From positions 806,001-870,000 of the forward strand of contig NZ_JACWMX010000001.1 of NCBI RefSeq assembly GCF_014773245.1: a DNA stretch of 64,000 nt, read 5' to 3'. Both the position numbers and the translations under genes were made by a program. Origin of the DNA: Mucilaginibacter glaciei (GTDB lineage: Bacteria; Bacteroidota; Bacteroidia; Sphingobacteriales; Sphingobacteriaceae). Of this stretch, positions 17,502-26,532 are shown one piece after another. Each line of letters starts with the position of its first letter. Positions within the stretch are counted from its first letter, which is position 1. The notes beneath the pieces were generated by a model that was not told the origin of the DNA, did not search any database, and was given only the letters and a program-made list of their open reading frames with translations.

Positions 17502-18821
17502 TTAATGCACTAATATTTCTTCGCTTTCGGTTATTTCAACATCACCGTCATGTGATATTGCTGTTAAATTCACCTGCCTGATCTCGTTAACCAGTACAGG
17601 ATCGTACTTAGCTTTTACCTTCACGTAGTTGCGGGTAAAGCCATGCATAAAGCCTTCTTTAATATCGCGCTCGAACAAAACCTGGTCGGCTTTGCCCAGT
17701 TGGGTTTCATAAAAGGCACGGCGTTTTTTCTCAGATAAGGTATGCAGCATTTTATTCCGCTCAAAACGGGTGGAGCCGGGAACAGTGCCCTTCATTTCGG
17801 CAGCAGGGGTATTTTCCCGTTCCGAATAAGTGAACACGTGCAGGTAAGAAATATCCAATTCGTTCAGAAAGTTGTAGGTATCTATAAAATCCTCACGCGT
17901 TTCGCCGGGGAAACCCACTATCACATCTACCCCTATGCAGCAATCGGGCATCACCTCTTTTATTTTGGCAACTCGGCTAACATATAATTCTCTTTTGTAT
18001 CTGCGGCGCATAAGGCCCAGAATCTTATCAGACCCCGACTGTAACGGGACATGGAAATGCGGTACAAAACGTTTAGACTGCGCTACAAATTCAATTATCT
18101 CGTCGCTAAGGAGATTGGGTTCTATCGATGAGATTCTGATACGGTCGATACCATCCACTTCGTCTAAAGCCTTTACCAGGTCAAAGAACCGATCTTCGCG
18201 CTCTCCGTTACGGATGCCGAAATCGCCCAGGTTTACACCGGTTAATACGATCTCCTTCACTTCAGTTTTGGCAATTTCCCTGGCCTGAGCCACTACATTT
18301 TCAATGGTATCGCTGCGGCTGCTGCCGCGTGCAAGCGGGATTGTACAAAATGTGCAGGAATAATCGCAACCATCCTGCACCTTTAAGAAAGTACGGGTAC
18401 GATCGCCGTAAGAAAATGAGGGTACAAACTGATTTGCTTCTGATACGGGCTGATTATAAATAACGGCCCTGGGGTTTTTAGTCAGGTCGGTGATATAATC
18501 AACCAGCTGGAATTTCTCGGCGGCCCCTAAAACCATATCCACACCGGGAATCTCGGCTATCTCTTTGGGTTTCAACTGGGCGTAGCAACCTACAATGGTT
18601 ACAAAGGCACCGGGAGAGATTTTGAGTGCTTCCTTTACTATTTTGCGGCACTTTTTATCGGCATGGTCGGTTACCGAACAAGTGTTGATCACATACACAT
18701 CGGGCGTATCGGTAAACTCCACCGTGTCGAAACCTGCCTGTGTAAACAGGCGGCCAATGGATGAAGTTTCCGAGTAATTCAGCTTACATCCAAGTGTGTA
18801 AAAAGCGACTTTCTTATTCAT
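17502..18821 (-). CDS. mtaB: tRNA threonylcarbamoyladenosine methylthiotransferase MtaB
   Basis: 439 residues. N-terminal UPF0004 domain with cysteines in [28 protein letters not shown] and [10 protein letters not shown], then the radical-SAM CxxxCxxC motif in [17 protein letters not shown], and a C-terminal TRAM-like region. The NTC-x-VT-x-x-AD-x-K pattern places it in the MtaB subgroup rather than MiaB or RimO. It converts t6A37 to ms2t6A in tRNAs reading ANN codons, using two [4Fe-4S] clusters and S-adenosylmethionine. It is the first gene of the mtaB-lgt-suhB run, with a TATCTTTG element 10 bases upstream. Confidence 0.94.
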   Translation of the reverse strand: MNKKVAFYTLGCKLNYSETSSIGRLFTQAGFDTVEFTDTPDVYVINTCSVTDHADKKCRKIVKEALKISPGAFVTIVGCYAQLKPKEIAEIPGVDMVLGAAEKFQLVDYITDLTKNPRAVIYNQPVSEANQFVPSFSYGDRTRTFLKVQDGCDYSCTFCTIPLARGSSRSDTIENVVAQAREIAKTEVKEIVLTGVNLGDFGIRNGEREDRFFDLVKALDEVDGIDRIRISSIEPNLLSDEIIEFVAQSKRFVPHFHVPLQSGSDKILGLMRRRYKRELYVSRVAKIKEVMPDCCIGVDVIVGFPGETREDFIDTYNFLNELDISYLHVFTYSERENTPAAEMKGTVPGSTRFERNKMLHTLSEKKRRAFYETQLGKADQVLFERDIKEGFMHGFTRNYVKVKAKYDPVLVNEIRQVNLTAISHDGDVEITESEEILVH

Positions 18822-18831
18822 TTTGAAGCCG

Positions 18832-18839
18832 CAAAGATA
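18832..18839 (-). promoter_or_regulatory. -7 promoter element TATCTTTG for mtaB-lgt-suhB
   Basis: Perfect TAnnTTTG match on the minus strand, 10 bases before the mtaB ATG. It is identical to the purB and RNA helicase elements. Confidence 0.6.
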
Positions 18840-18961
18840 ATCATTTAGAGAATTACTGAGTTAGGGAATTTAGGATTGATGTTAACGGGGGTGTCAAAAA
18901 AAGAGACGGGCAAACTATTCTCCTCAAAATCACTAACTCGACGATTTTCAATTTCAGTCAT

Positions 18962-19531
18962 TTAATCAATCCCATCCCACCGGTAGCTTTCATTCTCCAG
19001 GCCTATCAGGTCTATAACGCGATTTACAACCGTCATTGCCAGTTCTTCTATCGTTTTTGGCTTGCTGTAGTAGGAAGGGATGGCCGGGCAAATAATACCG
19101 CCAGCTTCGGTAATGGTTTTCATATTATTAAGGTGAATGAGGCTCAAAGGCGTATCCCGCGCAACCAATATCAATTTGCGGCGTTCTTTCAAGATCACAT
19201 CCGCAGCACGGCTGATCAGATCGTCAGATACGCCGGAAGCTATCCGACCCATGGCACCCATTGAACAGGGCACAATAACCATAGTATCAAACCTGGCCGA
19301 GCCTGACGCGAATGGCGCCATAAAATCATTTTTAGCGTAAGTTTTAAACGGGTAGCTGCCGTGGCTGGCATCGTCTAATTCAAATTCCCAAACCTGTTTG
19401 GCATTATCGCTCATTACAATGGCAACTTCGGTAAGCTGACCTTGCAATTGTACTAATTTATCCAGCAATAATTTGGCATAAATAGATCCGCTGGCGCCGG
19501 TAACCGCTACAATAATTTTTCTTTTCATCAT
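18962..19531 (-). CDS. ubiX: UbiX-type flavin prenyltransferase
   Basis: 189 residues. The N-terminal VAVTGASGSIYAKLLLDKL is the FMN-binding start of UbiX/Pad1. FDTMVIVPCSMGAMGRIASGVSDDLISRAADVILKERRKLILVARDTPLS is the highly conserved core that binds dimethylallyl phosphate. The enzyme makes prenylated FMN, the cofactor of UbiD-family decarboxylases. No ubiD is visible in this window, so its partner must lie elsewhere, perhaps in menaquinone or aromatic acid metabolism. Two adjacent in-frame ATGs occur at the start. Confidence 0.95.
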   Translation of the reverse strand: MMKRKIIVAVTGASGSIYAKLLLDKLVQLQGQLTEVAIVMSDNAKQVWEFELDDASHGSYPFKTYAKNDFMAPFASGSARFDTMVIVPCSMGAMGRIASGVSDDLISRAADVILKERRKLILVARDTPLSLIHLNNMKTITEAGGIICPAIPSYYSKPKTIEELAMTVVNRVIDLIGLENESYRWDGID

Positions 19532-19569
19532 CTATACCAACAAATAAACGGATTAAAAGTTAGGGGCGC

Positions 19570-19601
19570 AAAAAAGGGTCGAATAACTCGTATCCGACCC
19601 T
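19570..19601 (-). terminator. Intrinsic terminator of the ppk-ppx unit (distal hairpin)
   Basis: On the minus strand AGGGTCG (19601-19595) pairs with CGACCCT (19581-19575) around a 13-base loop, followed by a run of T. It lies downstream of ppx. Confidence 0.75.
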
Positions 19602-19615
19602 ACATCTACCTATGA

Positions 19616-19640
19616 AAAACATGCCCTTTGAGTGGGCATT
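19616..19640 (-). terminator. Second hairpin after ppx (proximal)
   Basis: ATGCCC (19621-19626) pairs with GGGCAT (19634-19639) around a 7-base loop. On the minus strand the stem is followed by GTTTTT. With the hairpin at 19570 it forms a tandem pair. Confidence 0.55.
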
Positions 19641-19690
19641 ACAAATATAATAAGTAGTTTTAAATTACGGAACAATTTGTTAAAATTAAT

Positions 19691-20581
19691 TTAACCTGTT
19701 TTGGAGAAATTTTTCTCTATAAGCGTCTGAATTATACCGTCAACCATTCCCACAGAGGGCACGTACATACTCTTAATACCTGCACATTTAAGCACGGTTA
19801 AGTAGATCTCGCAAGCGGGGATAATTACATCGGCCCTGTCCTGACTTAATCCTAAAACGTTGATGCGGTCTTTTAGCGAATAGGAGTTTAGGTAATTGTA
19901 AAGCTCCTTGAGTTTTATATAGGTCAGCGGTTCGGCATTGTTCTTTATTCCAGATAACCGGAACAGTTTATTGATGTTACCGCCCGTGCCAATACCGAAA
20001 ATGTTTTTTTGGGAACGCGTGTGCTCGCGGATAAAGTTCTTCATATCTGTCCAGGTTTCCTCTTTATCCTGGTTGTCCAGGATGCGGATGGTACCCAGGT
20101 TAAAGGATTGCGAGGCCAGCAGTGTTTCACCGCTGAATAGGGATAACTCGGTACTACCGCCGCCTACGTCAATATAAAGGTAGTTTTTAGTTTTGTCGAT
20201 GTCCACTTCTGCATGGCTGGCATAGATGATCTTTGCCTCGTTTTGGCCGTGTACAATCTCCAGGTCAATTCCTGCCTCTTCTTTAATGCGATTAGCAACT
20301 TCCTGTCCGTTAGTGGCTTCGCGCATTGCTGATGTGGCACAAGCCATGTAGTCGGTCACTTTAAAAACATCCATCAGGTTGCGGAACGCCTGCATGGATT
20401 TGATCAGATCACCGGCTTTTTTATCAGAGATCTTTTTATTCAGGAAAGCGTCATCGCCTAACCTTACGGGCACCCGTAATAACGTATTTTTTTTAAATGA
20501 GATAGACCCATTGTTATCTGTAATTTCTGCTATCAAAAGCCGTACGGCGTTTGAACCAACATCTATGGCGGCGTATCTCAA
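19691..20581 (-). CDS. ppx: Ppx/GppA family exopolyphosphatase
   Basis: 296 residues, an actin-fold (ASKHA) protein. The first phosphate-binding loop is AAIDVGSNAVRLLIAEI at the N-terminus; the second is YLYIDVGGGSTELSLFSG near residue 140, and FGIGTGGNINKL follows. The protein corresponds to the two N-terminal domains only and lacks the C-terminal HD-like domains of E. coli Ppx (about 500 residues), as do many Bacteroidota homologues. It hydrolyses terminal phosphate from polyphosphate or pppGpp. The start overlaps the ppk stop by 4 bases, so synthesis and breakdown of polyphosphate are coupled in one transcript. Confidence 0.92.
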   Translation of the reverse strand: MRYAAIDVGSNAVRLLIAEITDNNGSISFKKNTLLRVPVRLGDDAFLNKKISDKKAGDLIKSMQAFRNLMDVFKVTDYMACATSAMREATNGQEVANRIKEEAGIDLEIVHGQNEAKIIYASHAEVDIDKTKNYLYIDVGGGSTELSLFSGETLLASQSFNLGTIRILDNQDKEETWTDMKNFIREHTRSQKNIFGIGTGGNINKLFRLSGIKNNAEPLTYIKLKELYNYLNSYSLKDRINVLGLSQDRADVIIPACEIYLTVLKCAGIKSMYVPSVGMVDGIIQTLIEKNFSKTG

Positions 20582-22629
20582 TTTGTGGGTTTGGTTTTAA
20601 GGTAGGTATATATATCTATTTGCGAACGGGTAAGCGTGTCCGCATTTGTTTTATGGTATTTGTTGGTGTGCGTAACCGTAATATCCCTTGATTTTGTATT
20701 GTCGGCCAGTTGCAGATCAATAATATCCCGGATTTCCTTGCGGATATCTTCATCATAGATCGGGAAGCCCACTTCTACCCTGTTATCGATATTGCGGGTC
20801 ATAAAATCAGCCGATGTAAGGTACATCAGTTCGTTACCGCCGTTGCAATAGATGTGCACACGGGCATGTTCCAAATATTTATCTACGATAGATACAACTT
20901 CGATATTCTCGCTGTAGCCCTTCACCCCGGCAATTAAGCAACACATCCCGCGGATGATCATTTGGATCTTGACACCGGCGTTACTTGCCTGATACAGTTT
21001 GGTGATCATCTGCTCGTCTGCCAGGCTGTTCATTTTAAAGATCATGTAAGCCGGTTTGCCTGCCTTGGCGTTCTTAATTTCGTTATCGATGAGTTTATAA
21101 ATAGCCGGGCGCGAATCAATTGGCGATACGATAAGGCTCTTCAGATCTTTAGGCAACAGATTCTTATTCAGTGCACGGAAAATATAAACCAGATCGGTGG
21201 TGATGGCTTTATTTGCAGTAAGCAAGGTATGATCGGCATACATGGTAGCGGTTTTCTCGTTAAAGTTACCGGTGCTTAAACAAGCGTAATGGGCCTGCTT
21301 GCCTTTTTCCATGCGTGTTACGAGGCATATTTTAGAGTGTACCTTATAGCCGTCTATTCCGTACATTACGTTAACGCCTTCTTCTTCGAGCCTGTTACTC
21401 CAATAAATATTGTTCGATTCGTCGAAACGTGCCCGCAGTTCGACTAAACAATTCACCTTCTTACCATTTTTTGCAGCATTGATCAAAGCGTGTACTATCT
21501 TCGAGTTCTCGGCCAACCTGTAAACCGTTATGCTGATTTCCTTTACCTTAGGGTCTATAGCGGCCTCGCGTAAAAAGTGAATAACGTAATCAAACGATTG
21601 GTAAGGAGTACTGATCAGAAAATCTTTTTTGGCGATCATGCTCATCAAACTCTTACCGAAGGAAAGCCCCGCTACCGGCAGGGGTATATTTTTGTTGTAC
21701 TGTAGATCGGCACGGCCGACGTTTGGGAAACTGATAAAGTTTTTAAAATTATGGTAACGGTTACCGGGTATCAAGCTATCTACCGGTACCTTCATTTTTT
21801 TAGTGAGGTAGCTCAGCATATCTACAGGCATGTCCTTATCATAAAGCAAACGCATAGGCTTACCTTTTTTCCTCTTTTGCAGGCTTTTAGCTAAAGAATC
21901 TATGAATTTTTCACTCACCTCCTTATCCAGGTCCAGCTCAGCATCGCGGGTTAGCTGTAAAGAGTAAGCTTCAATATTATCATGGTCAAATATGAAAAAG
22001 ATATCCTCTAAATTATAACGGATAATATCGTCAAGCAGGATGATAAATTTCAAGTTGTTGGTATCGGGCAGTACTAAAAACCGGGATAGGTTATCCGGGA
22101 ATTCAATTAACGCGAACCTGGTTTTTTTGCCTTTGGTAAGGCGCACAAAAAAATACACAGCCCTGTCACGCAGTTCGGGCAGCGGCAGGCTGTCGTCAAT
22201 CATAATTGGTACCAGCGTAGAGAGTAAACGCTCTCTAAAGAAATTCTTGACAAATGTACCGCGGGTTACGTTAAGCTGTTTATCGTTCAGTAAAAAGATC
22301 TTCTCTTCCGCAAGTTCCTTTACGATAATATTCTCATAAAGGTCATTAAACTTGCGCTCCTGCTTTACTACGATGTTTTTGATCTGGTTAAGTACTTTTT
22401 TAGGGTTGTAACCTAAAATTTCTTTTGCCCGCTCATTCAGGTTGGCTAACCGGGTCAAGGTAGCTACCCGCACCCGGTAAAACTCATCTAAATTAGATGA
22501 GAATATGGCTAAAAACTTTATTCGCTCTATCAGGGGTACCGCTGGGTCCGCAGCTTCCTGCAAAACGCGGTCATTAAAATATAGCCAGCTAATTTCCCTG
22601 TTTATTAAAGGAATGTTCTTTGTATCCAT
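20578..22629 (-). CDS. ppk: Polyphosphate kinase 1
   Basis: 683 residues, full length for PPK1. The N-terminal domain starts NREISWLYFNDRVLQEA, the middle domains follow, and two phospholipase-D-like catalytic domains carry VHSKICLVTR (the autophosphorylated histidine) and HYACLSTGNFNEKTATMYADHTL. It reversibly polymerises the gamma-phosphate of ATP into polyphosphate. It is the first gene of the ppk-ppx pair. A GCTGTT-TT-AACAGC inverted repeat lies 8-21 bases upstream of the start codon (22637-22650) and could be an operator or a leader hairpin. It is divergent from yajQ. Confidence 0.96.
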   Translation of the reverse strand: MDTKNIPLINREISWLYFNDRVLQEAADPAVPLIERIKFLAIFSSNLDEFYRVRVATLTRLANLNERAKEILGYNPKKVLNQIKNIVVKQERKFNDLYENIIVKELAEEKIFLLNDKQLNVTRGTFVKNFFRERLLSTLVPIMIDDSLPLPELRDRAVYFFVRLTKGKKTRFALIEFPDNLSRFLVLPDTNNLKFIILLDDIIRYNLEDIFFIFDHDNIEAYSLQLTRDAELDLDKEVSEKFIDSLAKSLQKRKKGKPMRLLYDKDMPVDMLSYLTKKMKVPVDSLIPGNRYHNFKNFISFPNVGRADLQYNKNIPLPVAGLSFGKSLMSMIAKKDFLISTPYQSFDYVIHFLREAAIDPKVKEISITVYRLAENSKIVHALINAAKNGKKVNCLVELRARFDESNNIYWSNRLEEEGVNVMYGIDGYKVHSKICLVTRMEKGKQAHYACLSTGNFNEKTATMYADHTLLTANKAITTDLVYIFRALNKNLLPKDLKSLIVSPIDSRPAIYKLIDNEIKNAKAGKPAYMIFKMNSLADEQMITKLYQASNAGVKIQMIIRGMCCLIAGVKGYSENIEVVSIVDKYLEHARVHIYCNGGNELMYLTSADFMTRNIDNRVEVGFPIYDEDIRKEIRDIIDLQLADNTKSRDITVTHTNKYHKTNADTLTRSQIDIYTYLKTKPTN

Positions 22630-22747
22630 AAAGTATGCTGTTTTAACAGCCGAAGTGCCAAATCTGCTTATTTATTTGTTAAGTTAGTATTAAGTAATCG
22701 TATTTAATAGGTTTTGTTTGCTATTAGTTACTGGCTTTAAAAAATCT

Positions 22748-22755
22748 TACCTTTG
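22748..22755 (+). promoter_or_regulatory. -7 promoter element TACCTTTG for yajQ
   Basis: Perfect TAnnTTTG match with 28 bases to the chosen ATG at 22784. A start at 22718 would lie upstream of the promoter and is rejected. Confidence 0.6.
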
Positions 22756-22783
22756 CTTTGCATTTTCAAAAAACACCTACATT

Positions 22784-23275
22784 ATGCCTTCATTTGATAT
22801 AGTTAGTAAAATAGACGGACAAACTTTGGATAACGCCATTAACGTTGCCAAAAAGGAAATACTTAATCGTTACGATTTTAACGGCAGTAAAAGCACTATC
22901 GACCTGGACAAAAAAACCAACGAGATCACTATAATTACCGAAGATGATATGCGTTTAAAGGCAATAACGGACAGCATTATTGGCAGGATGATGAAGCAGG
23001 GATTGGATGCCAAGGCGCTTGACTTTGGTAAAGAGCACTATGCATCGGGCAATATGATCCGTAAGGAGATAAAGGTTAAGGAAGGCATCGATAAAGAGGC
23101 CGCCAAAAAAGTGGTTAAAAAAATAAAGGATAGCAAACTGAAGGTTGAGGCCTCGATAATGAACGACCAGGTACGCGTAACCGCCAAAAAGATAGACGAC
23201 CTTCAGGCTGTTATCAGCCTTTGCCGCACCGAAGATTTTGGCCAGCCGCTGCAGTACATCAATATGCGCGCTTAA
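22784..23275 (+). CDS. yajQ: YajQ family nucleotide-binding protein
   Basis: 163 residues starting MPSFDIVSKID, the invariant start of YajQ (UPF0234). Two RRM-like domains follow, with the conserved KSPxxx-like EITIITEDDMRLKAI and KEIKVKEGIDKEAAKKVVKKIKDSKLKVEASI segments, and the typical C-terminus RTEDFGQPLQYINMR. YajQ proteins bind cyclic di-GMP or nucleic acid in different bacteria; which applies here cannot be told. The longer frame from 22718 adds unrelated residues and starts upstream of the promoter element, so the shorter start was used. Confidence 0.94.
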   Translation: MPSFDIVSKIDGQTLDNAINVAKKEILNRYDFNGSKSTIDLDKKTNEITIITEDDMRLKAITDSIIGRMMKQGLDAKALDFGKEHYASGNMIRKEIKVKEGIDKEAAKKVVKKIKDSKLKVEASIMNDQVRVTAKKIDDLQAVISLCRTEDFGQPLQYINMRA

Positions 23276-23351
23276 CCATATCGACCCATAATTGTTATCG
23301 ACGTTTTAAAAGTTTAAGCCTTCCCTGATAAGAGAATACTTAAACAATGCG

Positions 23352-23933
23352 TTACTTCAACTTAAACGTATTCGCCACATCATCAAACTGCTTTTGATAG
23401 GTTGCGGCCTGGCTTTCCAAACACGAGCCTGTTAAAACGTACGCGACACCATTTTTAGGTATTACATAGGTTTTAATAGCGATGTTGCGGCCCTCAATGG
23501 TGTAATTGTAAGTTAGAAATTTCCCCTTTACACCATCAATAACCAAATCGCCGTTTTTTTGATTGGTCAAATTCATGGTTGCCATTTTCTCCAGGTTTAA
23601 ACGGATATACCCGTCTAACTCCTTCCCTTTCATATCATCTTTAAGAATATTCAGGTTCGGGCTGTAATTATCCACTCTTGGAGCTACCAGCATTACCAGT
23701 TTGTAATTATTAGATAACTGGTCTTTTTGCTCCCAACCTGTTGGTATACTTATTTGATATTCGGCAGTTGAATAAACGCCGTTGTTCATTGAGGCGTCGG
23801 GTTTTGCTGCCGCCGGCACGTTTACCGTTAGCGGGGTATCGGGAGGCGTGTTACCTTGTTTACCGTCCGGGCCTTTACATGATACAGCAAATAAAATTGC
23901 TGTAACGCAGGTTAATAATAGTGATGGTTTCAT
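23352..23933 (-). CDS. Lipoprotein with a PsbP/DcrB-like domain
   Basis: 193 residues from the ATG at 23933, which gives a clean signal peptide (MKPSLLLTCVTAILFAVSC) with a lipobox cysteine. A longer frame to 23984 would place an unrelated hydrophilic stretch before the signal, so it is rejected. After a Pro-rich linker, the pattern YSTAEYQISIPTGWEQKD...LEKMATMNLTNQKNGDLVIDGVKGKFLTYNYTIEGRNIAIKTYVIPKNGVAYVLTGSC resembles PsbP/DcrB-like domains of secreted bacterial proteins. Its function is unknown. It is convergent with yajQ and lies downstream of the Hsp20 gene, separated by a hairpin. Confidence 0.7.
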   Translation of the reverse strand: MKPSLLLTCVTAILFAVSCKGPDGKQGNTPPDTPLTVNVPAAAKPDASMNNGVYSTAEYQISIPTGWEQKDQLSNNYKLVMLVAPRVDNYSPNLNILKDDMKGKELDGYIRLNLEKMATMNLTNQKNGDLVIDGVKGKFLTYNYTIEGRNIAIKTYVIPKNGVAYVLTGSCLESQAATYQKQFDDVANTFKLK

Positions 23934-23993
23934 AATTGGATGTTTATATGAATAACACGCTTTCACAATTAGTGTTGGCGGCATGTAAATAAA

Positions 23994-24022
23994 AAAAGAC
24001 CGCCCTTTTTCGGAACGGCCCT
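23994..24022 (-). terminator. Probable terminator of the Hsp20 gene
   Basis: On the minus strand GCCGTTC pairs with GGGCGGT (including G-U pairs) and is followed by CTTTTTTTATT. The stem is imperfect, so the call is moderate. Confidence 0.5.
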
Positions 24023-24061
24023 TTTCTACTTAAAAAACCAATTACTGAAACCTAATCTTAA

Positions 24062-24499
24062 TTATTTTACAGCTATTTCTCTTGATTGAAATTTAGCTTC
24101 TTCCCTTTTGGCAATCGTTAACTTCAGTACACCGTCGGTGTAATCAGCCTCAATTTTGGTATGATCTGTACTATCCGGCAAGGTGAATGATCTTGTAAAC
24201 GAGTGGTAGTTGTACTCGCGTTTGCTGAACTTTTTACTTTCGGTATTTTCTTCAGCCTTTTTCTCTGCCGATACCGTCAATACGTTTTTATCTAAGTTGA
24301 TCTTAAAATCTTCCTTCTTTAAACCTGGTGTAGCCAATTCAATTTGAAAATCGTTTTCAGTTTCGGCAATATTAACAGCCGGTATACGATTAGTTAATTT
24401 ATCGCTTATGAACCGGTCGTTCAATATCGAATCGAAAACATCGTTAAAGAAAGGGTTGCTGTTGTTTTTTAATCCGTTGTTAAATTTTACTAATGTCAT
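24062..24499 (-). CDS. Hsp20/alpha-crystallin family small heat shock protein
   Basis: 145 residues from the ATG at 24499. A GGAGG Shine-Dalgarno sequence lies 8 bases upstream of this ATG. An alternative ATG at 24514 would put GGAGG inside the gene, so the downstream start is preferred. The alpha-crystallin domain runs from about PAVNIAETENDFQIELATPG to the C-terminus, with KINLDKNVLTVSAEKK and the late GVLKLTIAK motif, and ends in a short SREIAVK tail resembling the I-x-V motif used for oligomer assembly. It acts as an ATP-independent holdase for unfolding proteins. It is divergent from the thioesterase gene. Confidence 0.93.
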   Translation of the reverse strand: MTLVKFNNGLKNNSNPFFNDVFDSILNDRFISDKLTNRIPAVNIAETENDFQIELATPGLKKEDFKINLDKNVLTVSAEKKAEENTESKKFSKREYNYHSFTRSFTLPDSTDHTKIEADYTDGVLKLTIAKREEAKFQSREIAVK

Positions 24500-24501
24500 T
24501 T

Positions 24502-24510
24502 TTTTATCCT
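24502..24510 (-). promoter_or_regulatory. Strong Shine-Dalgarno site that decides the Hsp20 start
   Basis: Minus strand reads GGAGG then ATAAAAAA then ATG. Strong Shine-Dalgarno sites are uncommon in this genome's genes, so it stands out and suggests high expression. Confidence 0.7.
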
Positions 24511-24623
24511 CCAAAGTTTTAATTTAATTAACTTCGTGAGTGTATAATCAACAGTTATACCAACGGGGATTTCAACCAATTTAAGCGACAGAAAGTCCGC
24601 TGAGATTATTTTAGCAAGACAAA

Positions 24624-25070
24624 ATGGCCGAAAAGCTTACAGATTATCGATTTAAGACAGACATATGTATCCGCTTTGCAGATATGGATGCGGCCGGCCA
24701 TGTGAACAACGCCAAGTATCTAACGTATTTTGAAGAAGCCCGCTTTAGTTATTGGAGCAAGGTTATCGGCTGGAACATGAAAGAAGTTGGTATGGTGGTG
24801 GGCCGGTCAGAGATCAACTATCTGAAACCCCTAACTGTGGACGATAAAATTGTTTGCTATGTGCGCGTTATCCGTATTGGTAACAGCAGCTTTGATGTAA
24901 TGCACGTGTTGGTAAAAACAACTGATAAAGGCGAGGAGATTTGCACCACCTGTAAAACGGTTTGCATCAGTTACGACTACGCTACCAACAAATCTATCCC
25001 TATCCCCGCCGAAGGCCGCAAAAAGATGATAGAATACGACGAGCCAAGGCTGATTTTGAATACGAATTAA
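24624..25070 (+). CDS. Acyl-CoA thioesterase, 4HBT (YbgC/FadM-like) family
   Basis: 148 residues with a single hotdog fold. The signature RFADMDAAGHVNNAKYLTYFEEARFSYW has the catalytic Asp of the 4HBT family in the D-x-D/A-x-x-GHVNN arrangement. Conserved EINYLKPLTVDDKI follows. The enzyme should hydrolyse acyl-CoA thioesters in the cytoplasm; chain length is not predictable. It is monocistronic and convergent with the FAD-linked oxidase gene. A TATTTTAG element (a one-base variant of the -7 consensus) lies about 9 bases upstream of the ATG. Confidence 0.9.
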   Translation: MAEKLTDYRFKTDICIRFADMDAAGHVNNAKYLTYFEEARFSYWSKVIGWNMKEVGMVVGRSEINYLKPLTVDDKIVCYVRVIRIGNSSFDVMHVLVKTTDKGEEICTTCKTVCISYDYATNKSIPIPAEGRKKMIEYDEPRLILNTN

Positions 25071-25133
25071 GGTAGTATTTGGATAAAGCGTTTTTATTTA
25101 TCAGCAGCTGAAATTTGCATAACCGCACATCTA

Positions 25134-26531
25134 CTAAAATATTTTCCCCGGATTCAAGATCCCGTTAGGATCAAATACAGCCTTGATACCTTTCCAAATC
25201 GCAAAGTGCACCGGTGTATATTTTAAAGGCATATAACCTTTTTGTACTAAGCCTATGCCATGTTCGCCGGAGAGTGTGCCGCCTAAACTTACTGTCAGCT
25301 CAAATATTTCTGTGATGCCGTTGGTCAAATTATTATTCCAGTCGTTGTCGCTCATGCCTGCCTTAATGATATTTACGTGCAGGTTACCGTCACCGGCATG
25401 GCCGTAACAAACTGATTCAAAGCCGTATTTGCTCCCTATCTCCTTGATCCCGTTAATCAGTTTAGGTAATGCGGCGCGTGGCACTACGGTATCTTCTTCT
25501 TTATAAACCGAATTTGATTTAACCGATACGGCCATGGTGCGCCTGATCCGCCAGAGTTCTTCTTTCTGCGCAGATGAATCGGCAAAGAGCACGTCCTGGC
25601 AATTATATTGTTCTAAAACCTCATTGATTTTCTCGCAGTCGGCAAATACCACATCCTGGTTGCTGCCGTCGGCCTCTATCAGCAGGAAAGCCTCTATCCC
25701 ATCCTTCAATTCGAAGTTTATCCCGTCGTATTTAATCACCCACTCCATCCCGCGGCGTTCCATAAACTCCAAAGCAGATGGCACCACCCCCGCCCTGAAA
25801 ATAGCCGATACTGCCGCGCAGGCATCTTCATTAGAGGTAAATGAGGCCAGCATCAGCGCATCAAAAGTAGGCTTCGGGATAAGCTTGGTTACAATTTTAG
25901 TTACGATACCCAGTGTACCTTCCGATCCTATCAGCAATTGGGTAAGATTGTAGCCTGATGCATATTTGAGCGTGTTTGCACCCGTCCAGATCACCTCGCC
26001 GGTAGGCAAAACAACCTCCATGTTCAATACATATTCGCGGATTGTGCCGTATTTTACAACCCTTGGGCCGCCGCTACAGTTGGCCACATTGCCGCCAATA
26101 AAGCAACTGCCTTTACTTGCAGGATCTACCGGATACAATAATCCTTTTTCGGCCACCGCTTCAATAAAAGTTTCGGTGATCACCCCCGGCTCCACGGTAG
26201 CCTGCAGGTTTTGTTCGTCTATCTCCAGTATCTGGTTAAAACGCTCCATAGATATCATTAACCCGCCGTTTACAGCCAACGCGCCGCCTGCCAGACCTGT
26301 ACCCGCGCCACGCGGCGTTACTGGTATTAAATGCTCGTGGCACAAGGCCATCAAGGCCGCAACTTCCTCCGTATATTTAGGTTTTACAACAACTTCCGGG
26401 TAGTAAACCAGGTCTTCTGTTTCGTCATGGCTGTAAATTTCCATTGCTGCCGGAATGCTCAAAACATTTTCTGCTCCAACTATAGCATTAATCTGGCTTA
26501 AAACATCGGCGCTGATTTTATTGTAGGTCAT
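25134..26531 (-). CDS. FAD-linked oxidase, GlcD / D-lactate dehydrogenase-like
   Basis: 465 residues. The N-terminal PCMH-type FAD-binding domain has VTPRGAGTGLAGGALAVNGGLMISMERFNQI and later GGNVANCSGGPRVVKYGTIREYVL. The C-terminal half has the VAO-family substrate domain with CYGHAGDGNLHVNII and GTLSGEHGIGLVQKGYMPL. This pattern fits glycolate oxidase subunit GlcD or a D-lactate/D-2-hydroxyacid dehydrogenase; no GlcE/GlcF partners are next to it, so a stand-alone D-lactate or 2-hydroxyglutarate dehydrogenase is more likely. One base separates it from folB upstream on the same strand, so the two are cotranscribed. Confidence 0.9.
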   Translation of the reverse strand: MTYNKISADVLSQINAIVGAENVLSIPAAMEIYSHDETEDLVYYPEVVVKPKYTEEVAALMALCHEHLIPVTPRGAGTGLAGGALAVNGGLMISMERFNQILEIDEQNLQATVEPGVITETFIEAVAEKGLLYPVDPASKGSCFIGGNVANCSGGPRVVKYGTIREYVLNMEVVLPTGEVIWTGANTLKYASGYNLTQLLIGSEGTLGIVTKIVTKLIPKPTFDALMLASFTSNEDACAAVSAIFRAGVVPSALEFMERRGMEWVIKYDGINFELKDGIEAFLLIEADGSNQDVVFADCEKINEVLEQYNCQDVLFADSSAQKEELWRIRRTMAVSVKSNSVYKEEDTVVPRAALPKLINGIKEIGSKYGFESVCYGHAGDGNLHVNIIKAGMSDNDWNNNLTNGITEIFELTVSLGGTLSGEHGIGLVQKGYMPLKYTPVHFAIWKGIKAVFDPNGILNPGKIF

Positions 26532-26532
26532 G

